From Syncephalastrum monosporum B8922 (Eukaryota; Mucoromycota; Mucoromycetes; Mucorales; Syncephalastraceae): DNA of 64,000 nt. Both the position numbers and the translations under genes were made by a program. A model generated the notes under the pieces. It ran no database searches, was not told the DNA's origin, and saw nothing but the letters and a program-made list of their open reading frames with translations. This document shows, piece after piece, positions 1 to 11,694 of this stretch. Positions within the stretch are counted from its first letter, which is position 1. Each line of letters opens with the position of its first letter. Location: NCBI GenBank assembly GCA_000697355.1, contig JNEN01000921.1, positions 1-64,000 of the forward strand. The letters run 5' to 3'.

Positions 1-1771
1 AGCCCTATCAGTGTCCGCTTGTCTGCTTTCCTATCCCCATTGGTGTTCACTGAGTCAATGTTCTTGTCTCACAGTCGATCGAGGCCCATCTTATATAAAG
101 TCCAGCTGGTTTCTCCCACGTCTGCTTTTCTTCTTCTTTTCTTTGTCCTTCTCAAAGTCATTTTCTCCGGCAAGTACATTTATACATAGAACTATGGGTA
201 TAATCTAACAGAGACAACATAGACGACACGAGGTCCCCTCAAGTCCCTCTGCCACCGGTTGCTCGTCCATGCACCGGTGTGCACGATAGTAAGTTGTCGC
301 GTTAAAAATACAAGACATTGGACATCTTTAACATTATTCCAACGTATACGTAGCTTGTTGTATTGCGTTTCTTCCCTTCTGTCTTCTCTCCCGTTTGCGT
401 GTCTCTTCCTCTCTTCCGCTCGCGCCCTCCCACCCAGAGGTTTTTTTTTCCGCTTTTTTCCTCTGTCCGTAAGTGAATTGAACTGCATAAGAAACTGAGA
501 CATGACAACTTATACTTTTGATGTCAGGTCCGCTCCTTTCCCATTCCGTTCCTTTTGTCCTCCCTCCTTTTGTCCTCCTCCTCCGCCCTAGCCTACGGTA
601 GAAGCCGGTAGTAGTTTAAACCTTTCATCATAGGCATATACCCAAATGTCTTCAGCCCCACCCATCATGGTAAGTGACTCACACGGGATGAAATATCCTG
701 AGACATGGGTTTAACAAAAGGAATTAGACGCGTGCCCTCCACGGGCGCGTTAGTTAGATGAGGTGGCGGCCTGCCGCCTTGCGCGCGCAATAACGAACCC
801 GGCTCTGCCGTAGGTATGTAGAAAGTGCACTTCAGTCTAACGAACAACTGACTTTGGAATGAATCTCGATAGGCTAGTTTAACGATAACTGACTGTAGTT
901 TGCTGGATATAACCTTTCTGTGCGCTTCAAATAGCCAATCTTCGGGGTTATTCTGATTGAACCCATCACCGCTTCAAGGGCAAGCCAATTTTACACCTTT
1001 CGTCATCATCTCGTATGAAGGGTAGAACACAAGATAATTGTATACCGTCGTAGTCCTGGCCATAAGTAACGCCAGCCAAGAATGACGATTGGACTGTTCT
1101 AAAGCTCAGCATTTAGGACAGAGTTAAAAATTTTACATCGCAGCAAGCGTGGAGACTGCAATCTATAAGTACTGGAAAATCAACAGGTTCATACATATAA
1201 AGGGGTTGGCAGATTGAAAGCTCATGCATGGATTTATGCGTAGTGGTGTATACAATGATGTATGTTGTGGTCTATCGGCATTGATCTGGGCGCTGCTTCC
1301 GATTGTTTCATTGTTTCAGACAGTTTCAATAGGCGCTGGCCCTGGATTCTTAATGTGTGTGTGTGTGTGTGTGTGTGTGTGCCCTGTATACTACTATCAT
1401 TGTCCCTTCTTATTTTTTCATGGACCTGAAGATATGTCAATAAGAATATGAATTGAAATTTGGATGATATTTCTCAATCGTTTATATACGCTGATGCAAT
1501 GCATTTGTCGGGTGGCAGTCGGCTGCTTGATGATGATACATCATGTTCGATAGGGCCTTCAAAGGTAAGGTCTGCAATTTGTGCTTATAAGTTGTGCTAT
1601 ACATGCGCAAGACTCTCAATGGGATGATTGCGCAAAAAAGGCAGTCTGGTGAATAAGAGACACAATCTCGATACAATAGGATAAAAAGGGTATATTTATA
1701 TGCCCTTGTGGATTGAAGTTATACAAAAGGTGAAGAAGGTTAGACGCTATGTCCGTAATTCAGACAAAACT
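1..1771. other. Intergenic region, no supported gene
   Basis: I see no convincing gene. A TATA-like element (tatataaa, about 93-100) is followed by a long CT-rich stretch that looks like a fungal 5' leader, but the first ATG after it (194) opens only a four-codon frame. At 645 a short frame reads MSSAPPIM and runs straight into a perfect donor, GTAAGT. No downstream exon could be matched to it, so it may be an orphan first exon or chance. A (TG)n microsatellite lies at 1354-1381. The right end is the 3' flank of the P450 gene. Confidence 0.6.
1354..1381. repeat. (TG)14 microsatellite
   Basis: About fourteen uninterrupted TG dinucleotides in intergenic sequence. It makes a Val/Cys-rich frame on plus and a His/Thr-rich frame on minus, neither of which is a gene. 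Confidence 0.95.
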
Positions 1772-3673
1772 CTAAGCCGCAGATCGCTTCTTGACATAGA
1801 CGTTCATTCCATACTTCATGGGCAGCGTGAGGGATACCTGGTAGGTAATGTCTTGACCTGGCATCAGAGTGAATTCGTAGCGTCTTACAAGAGATGTGAT
1901 GACTACGAGCGCCTCGAGTGTGGCAAGGTTTTGTCCTGCGGAAAAGTATGCATCAATAACCAAAGGCACTCGCATTTTAGATATATTGTCTTCTACCTAG
2001 GCAGGTACGCGGACCACCATTAAATGCTGGCCATATACCTTGTGACACATGACGTAGCTCGCCATCAGGTGTCAACCATCGCTCGGGCTTAAACTGTTTG
2101 GCATCGGGGCCCCAGACTTTCTCGGATCGGCCTTGGCACCACGGATAAAATGCCACAATATCGCAAGCCAAAAAAAAAAAAAAAATGTCGTCGTCCAGAG
2201 CATATTTTTGATTGATAGGAACAGAGGGGTGTAGACGCAAGACTTCATGGAAACTTTGATGGTAGAGTGTATGCGTTAGAGATGAAAACGAAAAAAAGTT
2301 ATACGGAAGATTTGACCTACATAGCGTGAGCGTAAGTCATCCTTTTAATAGCTTCATAGAGGGCAGGCGAGTTGCCCATGATGTCATCCGTGATGTGCGC
2401 GTTAATTTCCTTCAAAAGCTTTTGCTTAATGCGTGGATGCAGGCACAGGTTATAGAAGGTCCAGGACAATGCTTGTGCTGTGGTATCGCGGCCAGCAATC
2501 ACAAAGTTGAGAACGACATCACGCAGCTATGATGTTATATAGAAAAATAGCATAAGCAATGTGTCTATGTCATTTGTATATCGAGCTCATCACCTCTTGG
2601 TCGCAAAGCACCTCACCCTTCTCGTTGCGTGCATTCATAAAACGGGACAAAAGGTCTTTGAACTGCTCACCGAGAGCGAGCTTCTCCCGGCGCTCATGTG
2701 TAGCATTGCATGCATAATCATTGAGCACTTTGATATGATCTTTTATAGACATTTTCCATGGCATCAGATGTTCTTGAAGCTTCTCAGTGATGGGACATAT
2801 AGGGTTGATAAGTCGTTCAACCGTGTTCATTTGACAGACATCAAATGAGGCAGCGAACGGGACCTTTTCTTTGCTGTTGAGCGCATTCAACTCAACACCA
2901 AAACCGAGCCTGAAGAAAATAATCATCGACTAAGTTTCTTTTTGTCCACGCGCATACGCTGACTTGCCGTACAGCACAAATGAATCAAGTGTAAACTTGA
3001 ACATGACATCGTGGAAATCCACCGCTTTGCCAGTCTCGCAAGCATTATTGAAATATATATTATTCATGTTATTTATCTTCTGCACGAAAATACTTGATAT
3101 TTTGTTAGTGTCTACCGTTTCTTAACAATGGAAGTCTTACTCGGTAAAATGTTCACGAAAGTTCTTGACGTTAAAGACCTGGCTCGCCGACTTGCGCTGA
3201 TATTTCCAGGTATCGCCGTTGGCATTGAAAATACCGTGGCCGAGTAGATCGCTCATGGCCTCACTATACCGGGAGCCCTTTACATAATTTGCAAAGTTGT
3301 TTTTTAGAATATGCTCGATATTGCGCGGCTCGATGGTCTTTATAGTAGGAGGGACGCCGAGACTAGAGTCGGTCCTACAGAGACGGTACTATTAGCTCCT
3401 GTATGAAATGTTACAAGGAACCCGTACTTACATTGTCAATGTATCCAAGGATTTAAACTTAGAGAGCACCCAGTCGTGCAATTTGTCCTTGTTGGCGAAG
3501 AGATTCGGCAAGAGACCCAGCAGGGGCCAGCCAGGAGTAAACGCGATTCCTGGCGGAAGTTCTTCGAAGACGGCACGATCATTGTATTTTAGAGCCAGTA
3601 GAACGGTAGCGGCCGCTGTTACGCCGCTAGCAAGAGCAACGGGGTGTTTGTGAAAGTCTGCAAAAAGCGACAT
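1772..3673 (-). CDS. Cytochrome P450 monooxygenase
   Basis: Membrane-anchored haem monooxygenase. The start is the ATG at 3673, giving MSLFADFHKHP then a hydrophobic anchor and a Pro-rich hinge (LPPGIAFTPGWPLLG). Seven exons can be joined by frame. They carry helix C (WKYQRKSAS), the I-helix oxygen motif AGRDTTA, the K-helix ExxR (EVLR), the PERW motif (FKPERWL) and the haem loop FNGGPRTCLGQNLA, whose Cys is the axial ligand. The last intron splits the loop after CLG (1933-1993). The blocks GIFNANGDTWKYQRK and FTLDSFVLLGFGVEL resemble the fatty-acid omega-hydroxylase branch (CYP52/86/94/704-like), so a fatty acid substrate is a reasonable guess. Oddity: a T16 run (2170-2185) encodes IFFFFL where the family usually has a P-x-G turn. 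Substrate not determined. Confidence 0.93.
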
Positions 3674-4004
3674 GATGTTATGAAGGAGATAAATAGACAG
3701 AAATCTTCTAGGATAGGGCCCTTTTAAATCATGCGACGGGTCTATCATGTGACAAGATTCCACCGAGGTATATGTACGAAATCCAAGGCTTATTCGACAG
3801 TTTTCGATCAGTTGCCATACAACTACAGACGCATATACACCTTCTCAGAGTGAGCTGTTAGCTCATCAGCCGCAAAATTTCCATGAATGAATGGTTTTAC
3901 TTTCCGCGCCACTGGTGTGCAGTGCCAAATACGTCGGGGTGGTCAAAATTTGAGCCGAGATATGTATTGTCTTTTTATGTCTCTCATAGCAATATATAGC
4001 ACAT
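3674..4004. other. Intergenic: P450 promoter and HIS5 3' flank
   Basis: Both neighbours are on minus, so this stretch holds the P450 upstream region and the downstream end of HIS5. I see no clear TATA box, only a possible AT-rich patch (gcaatatatagc, about 3989-4000) near the HIS5 stop. Confidence 0.5.
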
Positions 4005-5255
4005 TTACGCCGTCAGCGTCAGCACCTCCTGCAGCTTCTCCAACAGCGTCTTGTTTTCCTCTTCGGTACCGACCGTTATCCGCAAGCAGCCAGTGCAGCC
4101 AAACTCTTTACCACGGAAGCGCACCACAACATCCTTCGTTTCGGCAAGCATTTTGTAGATCTTCTCGGAACGGACATTACAAGGTTGGCCCTGGCTGTTG
4201 AGGATTTGGACAAGTAAAAAGTTGGCGTCATTGGTACCAAGGATGGGACCGATGCCAGGTACTGGGAAATCCTTGAGTGCCCGCTCGAGCATGTTGCGCT
4301 GGGAAATCAAGCGGCCACGGTACTCGTTCATCTTGGCAAGACCTTCCTCAGATAGGGCATCGTAAGCGATCTGTGCACTCGGCGTGCCAATGTTGTAGGG
4401 CGCCTTTGTGTTATTGAGGATTTGGATCATATCGGGGTGGCCCAGAGCAATGCCGAGTCTATCAGCGCGTGTCAGTCCAGGGCTCGATCGTCCTTTTATG
4501 CCTGCATACCTGATACCAGCCAGACCGAAGCTCTTGCTCAGAGTTTGCATGACAACGAGGTTGGGGTACTTGTCGACCCAGCTGCCAACCGAACCATTCT
4601 CGTGCTCCACAAAGTCGACGTAGGCCTCGTCTACAACGACAATGCCTTCAAAACCAGACTCCAGCACAGCGCGTATGCTGTCGTGGCTCAGACAGGTGCC
4701 CGTCGGGTTACCAGGCGAGCAAAGGAAGACGACCTTGATGTCAGGGTTGGCTTTCAGTGTGGCAAGCACCTAAAAGCAGCAAGTGTCAGAAGGAGGATGA
4801 TACCATTTTGGGAAACCTCTTTTCCTCACATTCTCGGTATCCAGTTGGAAAGCACCGTTCTCGACATTCAGATTGGACTTTACGACTTGCACGTCGTTGA
4901 TTTGTGCGCAGACAGAGTACATGCCGTAAGTGGGAGGGGTTATGAGGATCTTGTCCTTGCCTGGGACACAGGCGACGCGAATGACAAGGTCAATGCACTC
5001 ATCGGAGCCAACACCGAGGAAGATGTTGTTGATGCTGGAGACATTGCGCAGCTTGAGGAGGCGCTCTTTGACCTTGACATGGTAAGGGTCGGGGTACCGG
5101 TTGAGATCACCCTCCACCTCGTTCACCAGCGACGGACCATATGCATTCTCGTTCGCATCCAGCAAAATACCGGCGCTGTAGTCATCACGTGCACAGCGAT
5201 AAGGTGTGAGGGCGAGAATGTTGGGTCGGATAACCTTGGTCAAGTCAAATGGCAT
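4005..5255 (-). CDS. HIS5: Histidinol-phosphate aminotransferase
   Basis: Converts imidazole-acetol phosphate and glutamate to histidinol phosphate and 2-oxoglutarate in histidine synthesis (PLP class I/II fold, usually cytosolic). Three exons (4830-5255, 4510-4769, 4005-4458) give 379 aa, normal for the family. Visible motifs: LLDANENAYGPS near the N-terminus, RYPDPY, the GVGSDECID cofactor loop, SPGNPTG, VVDEAYVDF, and TLSKSFGLAG with the Schiff-base Lys near residue 221; the RITVG segment near the C-terminus carries the carboxylate-binding Arg. Introns 4459-4509 and 4770-4829 are GT-AG and restore the conserved blocks GIRLGIALG and DTENVLATL. The start gives MPFDLTKVIRPNI, as in homologues. 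No targeting peptide is seen. Confidence 0.96.
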
Positions 5256-5452
5256 GGCGTGTCTATGTGTCTATGTATGTATGTCGGTGTAAAGATGAAT
5301 GCGTCAAAAACGTCCAAAAATTACAAATAATAAAAAAGGTCGGAGTGATGGGATCTTTTTTTTTCTTTTTATTCAAACGTGGGTGACAGACGATGAGTCA
5401 AAGGTTTCAACTAAGCTGGACTCTGCATGATAATCTTTCTCTCCTCCTTTCT

Positions 5453-6220
5453 TTACTGATTCGCCTTCAGGTCTTCGATGGCAGAGTCAATGTTTGGCAT
5501 CAGCTCTTTGATTTTCTCCCATTGAGAAAGCGGGAAGCAGATGCCAGCTGTATGATAAGAGAACGAAATTACCATAAGATACTGCTCTCAGACGATCGCT
5601 ATCGAACCCCCGTCCGTCCCCTTCCTGTTCCTTTGTTGTCCTCTTATGAAACTTACATTTGCCAGGTCGCACATCACCATCAGGAGTCTTGTAGTACTCT
5701 CTGATATCCACAGAAGGAGTACCATCCGCAAAGGCTCGGACCGTGATACGACGCTTGTGCGTCAACTATTTTTGGAAAATGAATGCGCAGCCTGTTAACG
5801 TCTTTCCCCATTTCTGATCAGCTTGCCGTACATCGAAAATTTGCGCGTTTCCACTATCAGGTTGGTAGTTCGATTTTGGCTTGGAATAATCATGGTTGTA
5901 CTCGCTGCCTTGGTTGTTGTTGAACTTTCGGTTGTTATAGTTACTATAGTTGTTGTTATAGTTGTTCTTTTTGTAGTTGCTTTTGTTGTTATTGTAGTTG
6001 TAGTTTTTGCCACCATAACCACCACCACCGCTGCCGCCGCCGCCTCCTCCTCCATAACCGCCTGTTTTCCAGGAAGGACCGCTTTGTTGAGGGCGCTTGA
6101 AGCTTTCGACAGAATCGTCATCGCTATCGCTATCCAGGCGAGGCTATATTTCAATAAGTATGCATTTGGAGGGGGGGGACATTTTGCCTTTACCTGTTTA
6201 TACTCGTCGTCACTGCTCAT
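5453..6220 (-). CDS. SUB1: PC4/Sub1-type transcriptional coactivator with Asn/Gly-rich N-terminus
   Basis: Nuclear single-strand DNA-binding coactivator. Splicing gives MSSDDEYKQ, an acidic Ser/Asp segment, a Gly/Tyr stretch and a long Asn/Tyr/Lys-rich stretch, then the PC4 domain: IFDLTHKRRITVRAFADGTP, VDIREYYKTPDG, RPGKSGICFPLSQWEKI and a final IDSAIEDLKANQ. VDIREYY and the PGK-GI turn are the family hallmarks. Introns: the first follows codon 9; the second runs from GTACGG to AATAG before LTHKRR; the third splits the PGK-SGI junction (GTAAGT donor). The spliced protein is about 175 aa, longer than typical PC4 because of the low-complexity N-terminus, whose codons (AAC/AAT/TAC) form a mirrored GTT/TTG tract on plus. 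Start chosen at 6220 because it directly precedes the acidic N-terminus. Confidence 0.9.
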
Positions 6221-7309
6221 GGTGTATATTTTGTTTTTTGGGAAACAAAAGGGAGGGAAAAAAAAAAGGATTCGCGCGTCGCTTACGCGGCACAAAATAA
6301 GCGGTGTCTGAGTTTTAACAGAAATGACCTGCAGGACGAGTGACTGACGCGTGTGTGTAGTGTGGTTAGCTCATGTATCCATATTTATACCCATCACATT
6401 AATTAAAGTGACCTGACTTTACTGTTGCGCTGTGTGGCCACACACAGGTTATTTTTCTTTTTTGCTGGTCTTTCTATGATGTCGATGCAGCTAATGCAGC
6501 ACCAACTGAGTTTTATACAGCGATGATCAATGGTCGGTCTCGGTTCTTGAACGCGGAACATAAACCACATGTATGCCAAAAGCCGATATTATGCGGTCTA
6601 TTCAATACAAAATGTAAGGCTGAAGTAGATAAAGTACAACGTATTCAAGAGGGAATATCGGCTAATATTCATTGGCGCCTCGTTAATGAGGAAAAGGATA
6701 CAGCGTATATGAAAGGTAGTCTCAGTCGGTTGCCAATATAGCATATATTGGGACGCCTTTCGACTTATTTGTCGCTGTTTCTTCCCTTAAGCAGACTTGA
6801 GCAGATAAACACTTGTTACATTGGTTAATCCAAAAGCACGAGATGCGTACAAGTGAGAAGAGGTGCAGGTTTGCATAAGTTATACGCATTCTATGAATTG
6901 CGAAGGCGGGATAAACGCGATTATTGATTAAGCATAACGTAAACGTAGGTGGTAATAATTGTGTGGAACTTGCCAGGTACTCCAATGAGCAAATGTTCAC
7001 TGTATTTTAGACAGCATGGAGAAAATTGTGGTCATGGATATGTTGGATTGGCTATTTATAAGTAGAGGAATTCCACGTCAAAAAGAATGCCCAAATTAAA
7101 GCTCTTCGATAATTATCAGAAGTAGCTACTTTGATGTATGCTGCATTATGATGCATGAGGAACATCCTCATCGATATATACTCATCGACATATTGCCCCC
7201 CAGCTTCCGGGGAGACACCGACACCGGTAAAGAGATGCTAATGCAACTCTTCTTTATAGAAATCTGTCCTGCGCACAATGAAGCAGTGTATCTGAACTGC
7301 ATTTTCATA

Positions 7310-7830
7310 CATTCAAGCGACAGCCGCTGTAAGTCAAAAACACAGTGGATAAGGTGTAGTTCTATCACTGTCTCCCCACCAGAACTTGTGACATACTGAT
7401 ACTCACTTTGTGCAAACTTCTTCAACTGGAATATGTGTGAGGGCACGAATCCCTGATTCCAGAACGGAACCTGTGCATCGCGTATCCCGTACGTGGCGCT
7501 GTTATTCACACTACCTGTTCGCCATGTGTTAAAAGGAGTTCAAATTCGTCAGTGCCAAATTTTTGATGCTTTCAGTAAATAGGCCTCAACAAGGTCCAAA
7601 TAGGCTGGGACAGATTCTTCCTACAACGCAAGGAGCAAACTACCCACGGCTGTCCCTATGCCACTCGCAGACCTCCACAGCCCGCTCCTCCGCATCCATT
7701 GCCTCCAAATAAAATTGTGCAGCGCGCCTACCGACGCCTATCTCAACTACAGGAGCTGCAATGCACTGTGACTTCAAATACAACAGCAAATATATATCCC
7801 ATGCTAAGACCAAGGTGACCTAAGAAGTTT
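7310..7830 (-). pseudogene. Unrecognised coding-like exons, possible gene 3' end or remnant
   Basis: An open stretch follows a CTTCTTAG acceptor near 7823 and includes VVEIGVGRRAAQFYLEAM and RAVEVCEWHRDSRG. It can be spliced (donor GTAGTT, acceptor AATAACAG near 7486) to ATYGIRDAQVPFWNQG and HIFQLKKFAQ. That exon ends in an excellent donor (GTGAGT, about 7408). The next acceptor (GACTTACAG, about 7327) leads to a stop within four codons. The splice signals and residue mix look coding, but no upstream exons or start were found and I do not recognise the family. It could be a real small gene, a 3' fragment or a decayed copy. Confidence 0.3.
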
Positions 7831-8060
7831 TCATGTAAATACTGTATAGATGATCAGGCTGTTTCCCTCCCTCAACGTTTTTTGTATCACCTCCTAAGCA
7901 GTTGTCATAGATTCAAATGTATGTTAACGCTCCTCAAACTCTGTTCCTTTTACATACACGATTGTGGTCGATTATCGTGCGTGTATCTTCATGGATCTGC
8001 TGCAATGCTGGTGTCCGTTGATGTTAGATATGGTTACATATCGTATCCTTTGTTTCAGTC

Positions 8061-8201
8061 AAGTTCAACAGAGCCGGCGATTGTGCTCCTATCTGTAGAG
8101 AAAGGCATAGGGCTTATTTTTATCATTCTATCACGTGGATCTCGGCAAATGCCAGAGTGGGTTTGCCTTCAAGATGACCCGCAGTCTGTAATGGTATTTG
8201 G
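8061..8201 (+). pseudogene. Isolated coding-like exon, possible remnant
   Basis: An open block lies between a good acceptor (CCTTTGTTTCAG) and a good donor (GTAAGA). It reads through STEPAIVLLSVEKGIG and MPEWVCLQDDPQSVMVF without stops. No convincing flanking exons, start or stop could be joined to it and the family is not recognised. Low support; chance is possible. Confidence 0.18.
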
Positions 8202-10850
8202 TAAGAGCTATCCTTTCCTTTGAGCTGCACTAGTCAGAAAAGTAACGACAGGGGCGATTGGTAAGAGATGGTAAGTGTATCAGCCGATACATCAGTCAGT
8301 GGAATGTCTGTGTCGTACTTGGCTTAGAGGTTCTACCTCTTTCAGCATGTTGTTTGACGCATTCTTTGTGAGAGTCTACACTGACTCATAGCAGTGCCTA
8401 AAAGGAAGGCGATAAACCAATAGACGCTTCTCAAACATGCAAACAATAAACAATTACCATTCTAGCGTAGAGCTCCATCTGGATCTTTCAGATGAGTAAG
8501 CTGTATCATCATATTTGCAACTTTATATCGCAGCCTCTCGCCAGAGGAAGTTAATAGTGAGCATTTGTACTGTCTTTTCCATCCCTATGGAGTCACATAA
8601 CATGGCAGCCCAATAATAAAAGGTATAGACACATCTTCTTTGTTTTTGCTCGTGCTGCTGTCAAACGTGCTGGTTTTCTTTCATGCCGAGGCTAGAAGAA
8701 CAACCTCGTAGTAGTACAATGTCTACGTGTCAAGGTAGCAGTTTTATAACTCACGCATGCTGTTGTACAACAGCATACAGGACAACGTACATGGATTCTA
8801 TTACATTCGAGAAATTCTATGACATAACGCCGGCGTACCGTGACTCAGACACTTTACAAACCGTATGCGTAACATTGTGTACTTAGCCCGCGCTGACTTG
8901 CATATGCCGTATGCACTATTGTACGACAAGCTAAGACATTCGATACCCCGTGCTGACGAGTATTGCTGTGGGTCTATGTGTACCATCCTATTTTTCAATC
9001 GTTTCCATTTGCTTCAAGTCATCCGACTTTGTTTTCTTTATCTGTCGATTGTAAGACAAGCTGTACATGACACCGCTGACAAGCATCGCACCACTTTATC
9101 TTTAACTATGCATGCATCACATAGCACGCCTTCCGAACTATTTTTGGGTTCCTTGGATAAAAAAAGGAAAATGGAAGACTCAATGCAATAGGTACTTCTT
9201 TATTTACTAACTAAAAAGAAAACCTTGAGTATATTCTATTTATTTTGGCAGTTCAAGTGAATCTCGATGCTCGTGCCCATTGCTGAAGACATAGGTATAC
9301 TATAGATATGCGGCTCACTATACCATATGGATTTAGTTCCTCAGTTTGACAAGCATTTTTGCGGAACGATACTAATTTTTTAGTTTCTTTTGCGCATTGA
9401 CCATGGCTTTCTAAAATGGAGAGAAAAGACAGAACGATTTGATACATTTTGGCTCTGCTGTGTTCATTTTATGCTTTTCGGCGGTTGCATCCCAAAAAAA
9501 AAGAAGTGATCTGCGTATATTTACGTAGCGAGACAGGCTATTTTTGTTTTTGGATTTTTTTGCCACCTTTTGTCCAGAAGTGTAACACACTTCCAGCAAT
9601 TCTTTGTCATGCCCGGATCCAATTGGGTTGCTTTCTGGCCGCGTGGCCCGTGAGATGGGAAATCAGGGTTGAATCGCCGCTACTAATATTATTATCGTTT
9701 CTCTTTGGCAATGCTCTCTTCCCTGCAGAAAGAAGGGACGCGTGCTGCCCTGATTCTTTGTGCGCATTGTACGCGGTAACGACTTTTACCATAATTGAAT
9801 GACTGAGGAACATTAACCATAGAAAGAAGCAACACATCGCGTGTTGACGGCTTGACTATGGTAAATTCTGAATGTGGCGGGGAAGACTAGAAGTCGAAGT
9901 GCGCTCCTAGAAGCAAGCGAGAAAATTTATCGCATTTTGCGCAAACCATCATCGGACGAAAGCGACCGAAGAGTGATGGCGCAGAAACTTGAGGAACGAA
10001 AGGGTGCATCGGCGGAGGGGAGTTCTAAATGAAGTGAGTAAATTCGTGAGATAGGAAGCGTCCTTGTGCATGTAATCCCATACAACACAGCAATTGTCCT
10101 TGGGTTACGTCAAACTGCATCCATCGCGGTATTTCAGCGGGTAAAAAGAAACGCTTTTAGTAAAGCCAAGACACGGGGGCCGCCCGCGGATTCAACAGGT
10201 CCGCATTTCTGGGTTTATTGTTGGATGAGCAGCATGTCCTGTTTGCCGGCCCAAGTCTTGGCGTTTCTTACAATTGTAACCTAGCAGCATGAACTCCTTG
10301 CCCAAATATCGCCAAGTTATCCTTATCAGGACGCTGAGATGGAGGATTCAACGTACATACACACATATACACATGCTAAGGCGATCGCATCACGAGGATT
10401 ATAACTGCCGGGCAGGATGATAAGCAATGGCGGCATTGGGCGCGGGAGAATGAGGCAAATTTCATATGTAACCATGACAAACCCAAAGCAACGGCGTGTG
10501 TGCATGTGTATCAGTATCATGTATACACATACACACGGTCCTTTGGGTTTTGGATTGTGACGAGCTGGAAGGGTTCTCGATTTATTTTCCCAAAACTTCA
10601 AGTCCGCTCATATTCATCTCCCTTTTTCGGAGGGACGGACCAGTGCGGTACGTGACACAAGGATGGGGATCATGTGTCGGTGTCCGCGCGCGCGTAACAT
10701 CCCAACGAACATGGGAAGTATTATAGTGTGACAGATTGTGTTTATTACGAAAGATATAGAAATGTAAGAAGTCGCATGTCGGTTTGATAAATGTTTAAGA
10801 GGAAATAAAAAAAAGAGATGGCTTTTTTTAAAGGGTGCTTAGAAGAGTGT

Positions 10851-11694
10851 TTAGAGCATGATGGCAGCAGCACCAACGACGGCAGCAGCAGCAAGGGCGA
10901 CGGGCTGAACCTTGCCAGCACCGCTCTCGGTGGTAGACGACTGGGAAGCCGAAGCAGAGGCCGAGGTCGAGCCGGCAGAAGAGCCAGCCGACGAGGCAGC
11001 GGCCGAGGTAGCAGCCGACGAAGCAGCCGACGAAGCAGCAGCCGACGAAGCAGGGGCCGACGAGGCAGACGACGAGGCGCCCGAAGCGGCAGCGCTCGAG
11101 TCAGACGAGGCAGAGGCGGACGAGCCGCTCGCTACGTGCAATTATTATCATTTAGAGGTCATAATTCTTTCGTGTTACTCTTGTGTAGACTTACCAGAGC
11201 CGCTGCTGGAGCTGGAAGTGATGGTGAACTGGGGGCTGTAGGCAACGTCAGGCGAGGAGCCGAACTCGAGAGCATCTGCATGAAATGGATGTGAGCACTT
11301 ATATATTTTCTTTTCCTTTCTTGAATGTTCCAATGGTTCTTTTCCGGAACTTACAGTCAGTGCCAGATGCCAAGTCGGAGGGGACGTTCCAGGTGTAAGA
11401 GCCATCGGCAGCAGAGACGTTCTCGGCGACAACCATCACCTGCTGAAGAGCAGTGGACTGACCGTTGGCCAGGACGATCTTGGAGATGGTATCGACGGTG
11501 GGGTTAATCCTAGAAAACCATTGCGTGTGAGCAGATGAAGTAAGGACCATGATAATGTTTTCATACCAGGTGATGGTGGCAGACGAGCCAGCGGTCCAGG
11601 TAGTACCCTGGAGGGGCGAGGTAACGGACACGATGGAGCTCTGGGCCGAGGCAACAGCAGCAAGGGCAGCAATGGCGGCAATGATGGACTTCAT
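10851..11694 (-). CDS. Kre9/Knh1-like Ser/Ala-rich GPI-anchored cell-surface protein
   Basis: Secreted wall or membrane protein. The ATG at 11694 opens a signal peptide (MKSIIAAIAALAAVASAQ). It is followed by a Kre9/Knh1-type Ig-like domain: VTSPLQGTTWTAGSSATITW, INPTVDTISKIVL, GSYTWNVPSDLASGTDYAL, FTITSSS. After that comes about 80 residues of almost pure Ser/Ala, then a C-terminal hydrophobic tail (VALAAAAVVGAAAIML) typical of a GPI signal, with an omega site probably in the SGAGK segment. Three GT-AG introns: 11510-11566, one near 11297-11353, and one near 11142-11190. The family is linked to beta-1,6-glucan or wall assembly. The Ser/Ala tract is GC-rich (GCN/TCN), unlike its surroundings, and probably acts as an O-glycosylated stalk. 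It is divergent from the Sec2 gene. Confidence 0.88.

Larger units (their letters stand above)
6221..10850. other. Long gene-poor region with coding-like islands
   Basis: I cannot support an intact gene here. Most frames are short and lack splice logic. Two islands look once-coding: minus 7310-7830 and plus 8061-8201, listed separately. The rest (8200-10800) shows only AT-rich patches, short CA/TG runs near 10360 and 10495-10530, and homopolymers. No terminal repeats, transposase motif or reverse transcriptase block was recognised. Confidence 0.5.

Noticed and set aside
5823..6311. Long Val/Ile-rich frame on plus
   Set aside because: It is the mirror of the Asn-codon tract in the PC4 gene on minus; no independent start context or motif.
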